From Botrytis cinerea B05.10 (Eukaryota > Ascomycota > Leotiomycetes > Helotiales > Sclerotiniaceae): a stretch of 64,000 nt of DNA. The notes beneath the pieces were generated by a model. It did not search any database and was not told the origin of the DNA. It saw only the letters and a list, made by a program, of their open reading frames with translations. Numbering within the stretch: the stretch's first letter is position 1; the number at the start of each line of letters is the position of its first letter. Below are positions 33,857-45,045 of the stretch, piece after piece. The position numbers were made by a program, and so were the translations under genes. Where the stretch lies: contig NC_037316.1 of NCBI RefSeq assembly GCF_000143535.2, forward strand, positions 1,178,001 to 1,242,000, read 5' to 3'.

Positions 33857-36510
33857 ATCGATTGATTCGTCTTTCCTTAAATAATGAGAGGTACTCAAGG
33901 AGCGGGTATATGTGGTTGGAAGCGCAGATGGAATCAATGAAGAGGAGTTTCGAGTATAGTGCAGAAGTAATTGTCGAACCAGTGAACAGTTTATTGTCGC
34001 AAGGCTTGTCGGACGGAATTTATGTGCAACGAAATTGGCCAAGTCGTGTCTTAGTTGCGCATACAAATTCTTACTCATGCAACATTCAAAATGTAAATAA
34101 CATTGGAATTGACCGAATTGAAATTGTGAATGAATGTGCGAAGACAGATTTTGAGGTGTTTTACAGTTGGCGTTGTTTGTAATACCTGGTGGTACTAAGA
34201 CTAAGGAGCAGGATCAAATAAGAAAGGACAGCGCCAAATAATGAAGGGAATAACAAGTGATATCACAAGGAGAGAAAGATACCAGCGGCGGGTAGGATGA
34301 TACAAAAAGAGCTTTCGTATGCGCCGTAGGATGTGAGAGGATGAAGCGGGCGTGCCTAGGATGTGATTTGGTGGAGGTGATTCGATAGTTATAACAATGG
34401 CAGTACGCGGGTGTACAAGACCTTTTTATTTCTCCAAGGCTGAATTGAACTTGCAAGGCTGATGCCGCCACCACTTAGCCAGAATTAGTTAGTCCAGAAT
34501 TGTTCGTTTGTTGCTCCACTGTATTAATCAGCCACGTGCCAGCCACGTGCCAGCCAGTAACCCACGCAGATCGTATATCACGCTTTCCAAAGTCAAACAC
34601 AATGATCAAAAACCCTATTTCACTATTGAGAGGTCCCTTAAATTGTATTAGAATTTAAATTGTGCTGCATAGAGGTAAATGCTTTGCAGACATTACGAAA
34701 CTCTGATTGTATCCAAGATGATAGAGACCGTTGAGAAGGACTCCACAATGCAGTTTTTTGTTGATAGATCATTGATGAGGTCTTAAACACGAGAAGCACC
34801 AAGGCTTGATATTTAAATTGCTTTCAAGAGTGTTGAGCATTTCCTCGAAAGTCACACGAATCAAGCAAGCTCCATGTGCCGCTCAGATTTGGAGACTAAA
34901 AAAATGCAAAGCTATGAGCCCTCATTAAGCTTATTCCCCATAATCTTGGGTATATATGCAGGCATCCAAGCATTGGCCTTCACCTCGGCACTAGATATCC
35001 CCATTCTAATATCTCCTCAAGCTTCACCACTGAAACATCCCCTTTGCTAATGAACACTCATCTATGCTATTGGATACTACTATCATACTTCGTTTAGTAT
35101 GTCTTCTGCTCTTTTAACATGACTGATTAACCACGAAACGAGTCATGGTAAGCTGTATAATAGCGTACCCAGGTGTGTAGACTTCATGTAGGAGACGGAA
35201 GTCAAATAGCTACGGGATCTAGGTTCTATCAATACATTTTGTATGAGAAATCTCGCTTAAATCAAATCCCAGATGTCAGAACACACATATGAGAGGTCGT
35301 GTACGTAGTTTGGTTTGCCAAAGGCGAAATTAGTAGTCCATTTTGAGGCTTTTTGATGAGCTGTACCTCGAGTCTCTGTACCTCAACTTTCTTATGGTGT
35401 AAGAATGGCCCCTTTGTCTCTTGAATCTCTACTATCACTTTGGAAATCTCCTGCATTCTGGTGACCACAAACAAAAAAACGTAGGCCTAGAGCTAGAAAA
35501 TAAGCTTCGACCGGAACAAGTTTATTATGTATTCGATTGGAACAGCAATAAAGCTTTAATTCTTTTTGTCAAGAGAAGAATAGAACGAATCTATTTCTCA
35601 ACACTTCAGCTGACATTCGAGTGAAGATTCTGAGCAATATTCTCAGCAAGGTGAGTGATTTTTTGTGTTAGAGAACATAGCAATTCTACTTTCAGATCAA
35701 CCTGTCAAGTCGGTTCACATCCACCAGCTCATCTTTTAGGATGCGAGTCTTGTTTACTATGAGATGGGAAGTTGTGCACCAACCAGACATCAACTAAAAC
35801 CTGTTTCTACAGACCAGGCAGAAGTTCTTTGATGTTGGATTCTAAGCTCACACCTTTCGATAATATCTCTTTCGGATCTAGGAATATTTGGACATTGCTC
35901 AGCAAACAATCGTAAGCATCCAATAAAGAAGGTTGATTGATAACCCAGATTCTCAGTAATTAGCACCCATACCACAAGAACTGACGAGACGTCTTTGAGT
36001 AAATATTCTAAGTTGGTATTGATTTAGCCATTGTCTTTCAGGATTCGAGGAGATCTCATTTTGATACTAAGTCAGTCATATCTTATTTTTTATGTATCCT
36101 AAAGAAGACGTTGGCTGTTGACACAGAATGGAACCTAGATTACTGTTAATTGGCGCAAATCTCCCCAGAATTGGATAAGATAATCTCCAATGTCACCTCC
36201 AAATTGAAGACTCCTTGCAGATATCTTCAAATAACCAGATGGAGCTTTCATTTTAAAGATAGTTCTAGACAACTGGATAAATACCAGATGAATAACATGG
36301 TCTTCACAGTCTAATCACAAGCACATGGCGCCAATATCCTGTAAAGAATGTGGTTATAATTCATTCCGCCGAAGTATTTTAAGAATACTTCAGCAAATAG
36401 CCGGAAATAGCAACAATAAGACCCTTCTACCAACGTGAGTACACCCAAAGCCTTGAACATTCTCCGTTTTATCTTAGAAACCTTTTGTTTCCATGAAATA
36501 GGCTCTTGAT
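33857..36510. other. intergenic: NMA111 promoter and AT-rich sequence
   Basis: About 2.6 kb. The part next to NMA111 includes the open in-frame extension to 34078 and probably its promoter, with two CACGTG boxes near 34533-34549. Beyond about 34.6 kb the DNA is AT-rich with only short broken frames; a perfect 8 bp stem hairpin is at 36369-36389. No gene is supported. Confidence 0.5.
34533..34549. promoter_or_regulatory. paired CACGTG (E-box/G-box) sites
   Basis: The sequence GCCACGTGCCA occurs twice in direct repeat, giving CACGTG at 34533-34538 and 34544-34549, centres 11 bp apart. CACGTG is the palindromic target of bHLH factors such as Cbf1/Pho4 homologues. The pair lies about 0.47 kb upstream of the distal and 0.69 kb upstream of the proximal NMA111 ATG. 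Use as a regulatory site is inferred. Confidence 0.4.
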
Positions 36511-37206
36511 TTAAAAGTCGAAGTAGAATTCGTATTCTGGAAATGCGGGTCCCTCATGTCTCGATTCAATGTCATCGTAGCGATAGACCTCCGAAAATAT
36601 GTCGTCGCTGATATTCTCCTCGGTCTCAGGCTCAGAGGCAACGTTCTTGGCTACCTTCTTCTTCTTCTTAGCAGCGCCTAAAAAGCCATTTCTTAGTATT
36701 TTAATGGTGTAGTGCTAGGATTAGATGGTTACATACCTTCGCCTTCACCCTCAAGCTCTGTCTTGCGCTTCTTTGCAATACCCTTCGTGACGGCTTCATC
36801 CTTAGCTAAGACAGTTTTTAGTGACCAATTATGATTTAGGGGTCATATATAAGCTAAACTACCATCTACGTCATTAGCACTGGCATAAGACTTCTTAAGT
36901 GCCTCCCAAATGTGCTTAACAGCCTTTTCGCTACGACCCAAACCATTGATAGTTTTGAAGTCAGGAACAAAGTCCTTGCCAGCAGCTTGAAACATGAACT
37001 GGACTATAATTACATCCTGTGTTTCAATTAGTCTTTTTTTTCTGATGCTAGATGTGGGATCATACCTTTTCGGCTGGAGTTCCATATTTGCCAGACGGAG
37101 TCCTATTTCTGGGAGCCTTGACCTTCTCATTGGCCTTCTCATTAGCTGTGGGGGCAGCTGGTACAGCTTCAGCAGCTAGCTGGAGAGTTTCATCGACAGT
37201 AGACAT
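36511..37206 (-). CDS. small Myb/SANT-like nuclear protein
   Basis: Four exons, 37206-37066, 37016-36863, 36805-36737 and 36677-36511, give 176 residues; all junctions keep frame and use GTATGA, GTAGTT and GTATGT donors. Begins MSTVDETLQLAAEAVPAAP. Residues about 30-90 (TPSGKYGTPAEK, DVIIVQFMFQAAGKDFVPDF, KTINGLGRSEKAVKHIWEAL) have the helix spacing of the small Myb/SANT-like domains common in ascomycetes. A basic tract (AKKRK, AAKKKKKVAK) is a likely nuclear localisation signal. The C-terminus is acidic and aromatic (ENISDDIFSEVYRYDD, ending PEYEFYFDF). It is probably DNA- or chromatin-associated, with no known specific role. It is the last clear gene before an 18.8 kb gene desert. Confidence 0.72.
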
Positions 37207-38357
37207 TGTTTTAAGTGGAATCAATGATTGTTAAGGCTAGATTGTAGAAGTAGTACCTAGGAATTGTTAGCAAGGTAATTTATGAAAAGAAGTCGTACAT
37301 TGTTGGGCTTTGAATATATTAGGCAGCTTAAATGTACAAGAAAGGATTGTGGAATGCGGAGACCTAGATGTACAAGAAGCTGTTGTACATTCAATTGATT
37401 TGAATGTTACTAAAGCTCCTGCGAATTTTCAAAACTCTAATGTCCGGTATCATAAGAATGATAACATGGATTGATGGAGAATTGAAAAGCTTGAACAATA
37501 TAGGGGGTTTGGGTGATGTATGTGATTTGAATTCACAGGAATTTTCCGTCAACAGCAAGGACTTGATTATTCACGAGCTCCTGTACTTAGTGATGACTGA
37601 TTGTGCAAAAAACAAATAAAAAATAGTAACTAAACAAATTTCCCGTGTGCAGGAAGATCCCTTAGATTGCTATACAGGAATAAGGTGGAATAGATCAGTG
37701 TTGGTCAACATTGACCAGGCCTGACCAAGATCAAAGCGCAAATGGTAAACACGACATCAAGAAATATTGAAGTTTCGCGCCCTAGTGATGAAGGTGTAGA
37801 TCGTATAAAGATATGCGAAAGTGATATGGCTTACCAAGGTACAATGTATGATGATTCGAGAACGTGGTTGATGAAGATGTGTGCTCGGAGAATTGTTGTT
37901 TGGGGATGGAGAAAGTGGGAAAAGGTTGGGCGTGAGGAAGACTTTTGTATCCTGAAAGTAGTTTTGCGGGGCAAAGTACGATTCGGGTGTTGTGTTGCGA
38001 AGTGAATGTAGGCAAAAGTGTCGTGACTAGCCTTGGTTTCTAGGATGTTGTCTATCCAGGAGCCTAGCTATTGGGTTTCGGGGCGAGGCTGGGAGTGTAG
38101 CAAAGTAGAAAGAGGGCGAAGCCTGGGGAAAGAGACTTAGCCCTCTTCAGTACGAGTTAATGCTAATTATTAGACTGAGAATTTTATGATTCACAAATCT
38201 TCAATGACTTGCTAATATATAAGGAGTGAAATTAGGGGTTATTATTTGTGTTTGTGGCTTCTTCGGTACTTTGTGAAGCCAGTTCCACTAGTTTAGCTTT
38301 CTAGGACAGGCCAGGAGCTAACTCCTTGTCATTACAGTGCTCTTCTATCTACCCCTA

Positions 38358-38376
38358 ATGGCTAGTTCCTAGCCAT
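38358..38376. repeat. perfect 8 bp stem hairpin
   Basis: ATGGCTAG and CTAGCCAT flank a 3-base TTC loop. It may be a transposon-derived hairpin; it is not a bacterial-type terminator (no T run, eukaryotic context). Confidence 0.7.
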
Positions 38377-38411
38377 CTGTCACTCTTTAGGAGGAACTTT
38401 TAATCCACTTA

Positions 38412-38484
38412 AGAATCATCTAGCACCGCACAAGAGAATCTAAAAGCCGTGCGATGTGCTCTAACATAAATTCTAGATGATTCT
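38412..38484. repeat. 12 bp perfect inverted repeat
   Basis: AGAATCATCTAG at 38412-38423 and its exact reverse complement CTAGATGATTCT at 38473-38484 flank 49 nt. The arms could be the ends of a miniature element or a cruciform. No clear target-site duplication is seen. Confidence 0.75.
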
Positions 38485-40663
38485 ATGACACTGCATGCTT
38501 TTTTCTATTTTAAGCATTCTGCTAAGTCGTTTTAGACAACCCATATTACCATCATTATGCATAGATCCTCACCTTCTACCTGCGAAACTTCCAGGACCGC
38601 GAGAAACTGCTAACACAACATGTTAGACCTTCAGAAAATACTACCAATACTACGATACTTACCGAAATGTTTCGCTGTGTCTGAGACTTCCAAAAACACA
38701 CCATCTAGCGCGTCAATTCAAACCTGGAGGCCGGTGAGGATAGCATCTTGCTCAAAGCCCTCTTAGCTACTAAACACTCTCAAAGTTGTGCAAATGTTTT
38801 GGGCAACTCCACAGTAGGAATAAAACATTATTCGTCACTACTTTAACTATCTAGTCTGGAGTTTGTATTCTACTGGATTATTTCTAGGTAATAGAGCCTA
38901 TTTTCTCCATCCAAACAAATTCTACATCCCTGGGGTTGCATGAGGTTATCAATAAGTACCACATCGATAGATTGGATTACTTCCACAAAGTCAGAACACA
39001 GCGATAAATTCAAGCCACATCATCCGCAACGTTTTTATAATGCTACCGAAGACTATTAACTCATTCTGAGCTTCCTCAATCCTCCGAGAGAGTACAGGAG
39101 CTTGAAAGAACACTACAACACCAATATGAGGTGACCAAAAACTGTCACCGGCCCAAAGGATATGCTTGACTACCACTATAGCGTTCCTGCGACCTGCCGA
39201 TGACTACCTTTTTAATAAGAACTTGCATTCGCCTTATGAGCTGTGAGAAACCTAAGAGTGGTCACTAGAGAAAAGTTTGAGGCATTTTGATTTTGCTGTG
39301 TATATTCAGCTACCTAGGCAGAATTTATTTAGTCGAAAATTATAAGCAGTCTGAAAGAAGCTTCCCCTCCATTATTTCCTATCTCCCCAGAAATACTACA
39401 ACCAGAATCCATAACAAGTCAACACTGTCAGGGCCAGCAATTTAATAAGCAAGCATGAAAGTCGATCTTTTTTGAAATTTCTGACCGCTATGTTGTTCCG
39501 TAGCTCCTTCGGCGTTCCTACCTTGTAGCGGAGTACAGAAACTCTTCAATTCTGCTAAACTACCGCTTCACCGGTTCTCAACAGCAGCCCATCGTATTCT
39601 GACGAAGAAATGGCTCTGCATATACTAAATTAAGTCTCCCGTCCCTTCTTGAACAGCATCACAGGCGGCGTTTTTAAAGCACGCAAACCACTCTGGGGAG
39701 ATTTCACTAACATGACATCAACAGATGCGACAAGCATATGCGTCATCATATACCCCCGGCTACAAAAAAGAGACAAATACCAAGCTTCTGCAGATCCACA
39801 ACGAATCTCTTTCCCTTACGAGCCATCTATTGTTCCCGAATCCTCCAGCACACAGGCGAAGGTCTACATTTCACGGCAACTCAAAGTCTGAAACTAGACG
39901 CCGGCATGATACTATTACAATGCGAGCCTCTCATTCATTGCTTTGGAAGATCCTTTATGTGCGGAGCAAAATACTGAGCTATCGACCTTCAACAACTCCT
40001 CAGAAAGCCTGGAGCTTCTTTAATTATCTGTAGATCAAAGTAATGGTCTCTATTTTCATACCACAACTCGATCGTTCAAGGGGTGTCAAAGAAGCGCAAT
40101 TCATCGAAGAGACGCACAAGAACTCAAAGTCAACATGGAAGATTTTCTCATTATTTTACTTAAGGCACATCTGGGGTTGCTACATTGAGAAGAAAATTCT
40201 CTTCTCTCTCATGCAAATTGTCTAAGGCTTCTTCTCTTCCAGAATACCAATCCAACGCGCCAACTCGAAGAGCGACAATAAAATGGCGGATAACGAAATT
40301 TTCTCTTCGTTGAATAGCTTATGTGCCGATATTCGAAAAGGAACCAAGCGTATGAATGGGTATCTCTGGGGAGCACTTAGACCTGAGCAGATTCAGTAAT
40401 TAGATTCACATCTTCGTAGTTGCTCATTATAGAATGGCAACAGTGATGACAATTACTCATTTCTTAAGTACTATTTAGCTGATGTGCGAGAGATTCAAGT
40501 TATAATTAAACTATCCTAGAGTGCCCCAGATGCTGTGCACATCAAATCATGCTAAACCTACGCTGTAATTTACATCTGACTAAACTTAATAGTTTAAGTT
40601 GAGCGAAGTATCTAGGAATTGATCACAAGCACGGAAGGAATAGTACGTCGAATGAGCCGGAGA

Positions 40664-41065
40664 GCCTTTGCTATTTCAGTGGCTTGTTGTATGTCGCGAA
40701 ACGGCGAGGCCAGCCTCAAGATCAATAGATCTGACAGAAACAAATGGCTTCCAATAAGAGGTGGGGCTTTTGCCATCTCAGGCTCTTGTTGCATATCATA
40801 AAACGGTAAGGCTACTCACGGAAGTTAATTAGATCTGACAGAAAGAGATACCTGTCCAATAAGAAGGAAAGCCATTGTTATTGAGACCTCTTGTTGCACG
40901 TCAGAAAGCGGTAGGCTCGCTGGTAATAGCCTCGCAACCGGCAGAACTAATAAATTGCCAATAGGGTGACGTTCTAGCCTCATGATTTCTAATGTTGCAT
41001 GTCGTAAAGCGGTGCGGCTGTATGCGGTTCATTCTCTAGCTGGCAGGAAGGGGGATGAGCTATGG
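40664..41065. repeat. ~104 bp tandem array, four degenerate units
   Basis: Units begin near 40664, 40766, 40871 and 40977 (steps 102, 105, 106). Each has a GCxTTTGCxATTTC-like start, a TTGTTGxATGTC block, AAACGGxGAGGC or AAAGCGG, an AGATCTGACAGAA block (lost in units 3-4) and CCAATAAGA. The step is close to 34-35 codons. Translation of units 1-2 stays open on both strands, for example minus LASPFRDIQQATEIAKA, so a repeat protein remnant is possible. Confidence 0.7.
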
Positions 41066-44000
41066 AGCACACAATCGTACATTGACACGTCTTGAATGAT
41101 AATAAGTAACAGAGGTATTAAACTTCTGACATACAGCACTGAGATCCACACTGAATCTAGGATATAAAGCTACGTTCCATGGCCTAACGATAAAATTTAC
41201 TTACTCAAGAACAGCCATTTCAGCTACAGCTAGAGTCACTGACGAATGTTACTAAATCCCACCGTCTGTAGCCGACTACATCGTGCTTTACATCCAGCTC
41301 AATTCTCTCATCGGTCTACGCAGACTGTGTTTGCAAATGTTGCACGTCTGAATTTAAGCGACTGAATGGAGCCAGTCAAAGATGCCTGCCATGTTTTTAC
41401 TTGACCGAGTATTAACTTTTCGTTGCATCCGAGCTTTTGTGCCCCAAGTTTGTGCGTGAAATTGTCGAAGACTTCCTCCAATATCCAGAATTAACAAACG
41501 CGTTCATGGTTTGTCTCCAACAGATGATCTGAACCACCAGTCTGTCTTTATCATGCCTATTCTAATGTTTATTGGCATGATCACAGTCACTGGAGATGCT
41601 CCCCCATGAATCACTCACTTATCGTGGAACTGAAAAATCTCTCACTAACTGGGTTGAATTATTTTTATTCAACGCCGAGAATCTTTCCACGATTCCTATT
41701 CTTGTGATTGTTGCTAATTCATATCTCTCCTTAGACCTTATCAAAGACCATGCATCGATCAAGAATAACCTTATAAATCCCTTCGAACGATACTCCGAAA
41801 AACATTGATACATTTATGAAGGTGTGGTGTCTTGGAAGACAAGCAGTGAAACGGAGTACTTGGACTGGAAGCGCTGATGCAACGAAAACCGTGCGTGCGT
41901 GCGATCAACAAATGGAAGACATTGTAATACAAGCGGACGGGGAATATCATGGCGCGGCCGGGTTGGAGCCATGGGGCGGTGGCAGCATCGGGCTCCTTGT
42001 GTTGCGCATCGAGATAGATCGCGCGGGCATTATTACGCCTTTAAATAAGGCCCGGGGGCGGCGTTCCTTCCTGCCGCTTTGGCGGAGAGGTCTGCGGTGG
42101 GCATCTCTCAAGTCATTGAGCCTGGAATATATACTATGAGCCACGTTTAAGTCCAGGCATACAGTCCTTTAAGTTTTCGCTCTAAGCTCAATGCTGCCAC
42201 CAGCTTTGAAGCCGAGCTTGAAGACGCATCTGATTTAGGATGGCTATTCACGCGATTCTCTATGGTTTTCTGAAAGCTTCTCATATCTTCTGGTCTCCTT
42301 TTCCACTTCTTGCCTAATACACGATATTTGTGCAGCTAAAGGATGCAGGCCTTGAATGTTCCTGGAAAGTTTGATAAATTATCCTTTTAAGTATAGGATA
42401 TATTTCATCCAGACCAAGACCCTCCCATACATCCAATAGACAAAAAGTGAATGCAGTTTAGTATTTTGTTGTCTTATGAATAGAAACAAACTATGCATAC
42501 ATCCTAGGCTGCTTCGAAGTCCAAGAAGTCCAAGAAGTCCAAGAGGTTAAGCGAGTGAGCCCCTGAGCCTTACATCAACCACGTTCATGCATACCACTAC
42601 ATTCTGTATACTCTGTATCAAAAACGAAAAAAAAGACGAGCAAAAGACACAAAGAGAATTGGATGAGGAAATATGACAGATGGTTTTACTCCCCGAGAAT
42701 AGACACTTCTGGCTGACCATGGCCTTGATCAATAATTTGAGCAGGTCACGAGTTTGGCACGTGCAAGGAGGGCTTGAACCCATGAATTTCTACAAGTTAA
42801 GTTGAACCTTGATCATCCAGTTCCAAAAACTTCTGGCCAACCTGGTCATATGATGAGTAAATAGAAACTCGGCCCCTCTGGAGTAGAACTTGCTGATAGT
42901 TTGGAAAGACGCAGAAAGCAATTAGTTCACTGACATAGTGGTAAAAGCTGGGCTTGTACAGATGAGTTATTTTCTTCATTTCTCAACAATGAAACAAGGC
43001 AAAATCTCATACTTCTGAGCGTTGTCATTTCTTTTCACACCTTGACCCAGTCCTCCCTAGTTGGCTGGGTCTTAGCAACTTTGAAGAAATATTTTCTGTA
43101 GTGACGCCTTCACACATACTCTTTGTTGACTGCATTTGCTGAGAATGTCAGAATCTTGAAAAGAATAGCAAGATTCTTGGTGGTTCTTTGATGCCAGACT
43201 GTTCTTTCATCCAGGAAGTTAGAGTTTAGTCTGACCTTTGAACTTTGGAACCTGCTGCTTTATTTATTCTCATGAACCAACAGAGATTGTTTTTGTCAGG
43301 TTTACAGAAGCTCTTGTTTACTTATCATCTTGCTGTGGAGCTCGGACCTCTCCATAACCTTACTCATTCAGCCAACCAACGTTGATGCTCGTGACTAGCA
43401 CGGGACTTCGGGACCACTTCGGATTTTGCAGATATTTGTTGCACGTCAGAAATAGTTGATTTCCCAATTTTACTCCATTTTCTTTTCAGAAAGCTCCCTG
43501 AGGCTTTTTTGGAAAGAAAAGTTGAAAATACAACACAGTTGAAAAAGTTGATGTTTGGGACAATTTTTGGATGGCATGAAGGGTAAGCTTTGAGGATCTT
43601 GGGAATGAACTAAAAAAGTTGAAAAGTAAAGTTCTGTGGAAGCTATGAGTGATTTAGTGTCTGACTATGGCATGTTCACTTGATGATGAGTTAAGATTGT
43701 TCTTCTCAGTCCCAGAACAATTTTAGCCACAAATGCAACTTTGGATGTCTGTGAAGGGAACTGAGTAGAGAATTAGGAAGTTCTAGATGTTTTAGGCCAA
43801 AAATAAATGTAAGGGGCAAATAATGGAAGTTAGTATGTCTGGGAAACAAGTGATGTGGGTTTTGGGGGTTCATGTGGAGTTCATGAAGACCCCAAAAGAT
43901 CAAGCCACCAAAAAAAGAACTTTATCATTAGAAAAAAAGTGAGTCGCTTATCAAATCACATCTACTCATTAAGCTTTTCAATATAAATGATTGGATAACC

Positions 44001-44743
44001 CTCCCTTCTTTGCCATAACGAGATTGAGTGTCATTTTAGGAATAGATGCTTGATAAGGGTTGTGATGGAAGGCCTTCTTTAAACTTGTGTGTAGGCTAGT
44101 ATCTATTTAATATTTCTCAATATAAATTTACCCGCATAATTTCTACTACGTTTGAACATATGATACTAACAAAACTCTACAGCAAACATCAAATTTCAAA
44201 GATAAGAAGTTGTGTAGATTCTTGCTTCAAAGTACACCCCCTCCCTGATAAAATCTCCGATCACAAGCTCCCCCTAGAGATATTCCGTCACAGATTACAC
44301 CCCTATGCGACACATCATCTTACCGCAAGATGCTTTATGGTTGATATAGGTGCTTTCTATCTTCCCGATTGTGTAAAGCAAAGTGGGCTCGGTCAGGTCA
44401 CCTATTGTAGACAAGTAGAGTGATCCAAAAGAACAGATGCTACGCATTTGTGAAGGAAAGTCGGACTAACGTTGGTCAAATAAACCTCTCAATAACTTTA
44501 TGTAGGTTGCTTGCCCAGTTCATAGCGAATCCGATGGACCACCATACATTTCAGTTTGCCCTTTCAGCCAAATGAAGTATCAAATGACCTAGATTTTAGC
44601 ATATAATCACTCCTTCCATTAGCTTAAATCAACCCTCTACTTTATTGATAATGATAAAACTGTGGGAGGCATCGAAATTAAGAAACAGTGGTTAAATCAC
44701 TCGTGTATCAAAGCTACATATTTGAATCGACGGAGTCAATTTT
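41066..44743. other. gene desert, second part
   Basis: AT-rich DNA with short broken frames. A locally GC-rich island lies at about 41930-42080. A short decamer repeat (TCCAAGAAG-type) is at 42520-42550. No gene or recognisable element is supported. Confidence 0.45.
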
Positions 44744-45045
44744 CAGGAAATAGTCTTGATGCGCTGCATATACCCATCTTTTTTCAACCAAGAAAGCATG
44801 GCATCAAGTCAGTTACCATACTTGGGGATTCTTGTCACCTCATTATGGACAGCTTCAAAGTCATGACGGGAAAGTGCTAGAGCTAACTCGGGATCTTGTG
44901 TACTCTTCCGAAATGGCTTGTGTCTAGCGAAAAGTACAGGCCCTTCACTCTCACAACCATAATGAAGATTTATTAGACGTGTATCTAATAAGATACATCC
45001 GAGTAAATTACTGCATACCAAGAACATGAGATTACTACTTAGCAT
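44744..45045 (-). pseudogene. stop-interrupted coding remnant, family unknown
   Basis: On the minus strand a 78-codon frame ends KSTQDPELALALSRHDFEAV, then HNEVTRIPKYGN followed by an in-frame TGA at 44809-44811. The same frame then continues open with LDAMLSWLKKDGYMQRIKTIS before another TGA. The charged, helical composition on both sides of the stop looks like real coding sequence, so this is probably a disabled gene fragment rather than chance. TGA can arise from CGA by C-to-T change, as in RIP. I do not recognise the protein. Upstream the frame becomes hydrophobic and doubtful. Confidence 0.4.

Larger units (their letters stand above)
37207..40663. other. gene desert, first part: AT-rich DNA with inverted repeats
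   Basis: No intact gene is found. Notable structures are a hairpin at 38358-38376 and a perfect 12 bp inverted repeat at 38412-38484. A stretch at 39.65-40.2 kb has several open but frame-shifting segments (for example the frame at 39649-39891 ending QLKV) that might be a decayed coding region; its family could not be read. Confidence 0.45.

Noticed and set aside
33751..34182. 143-codon plus-strand frame opposite the NMA111 start
   Set aside because: It is antisense to a well-supported exon and has no recognisable motif.
42735..42830. tRNA-like 3' half (GGGTTCAAGCCC on the minus strand)
   Set aside because: The T-arm stem does not extend to five pairs and no anticodon or D arm is found upstream.
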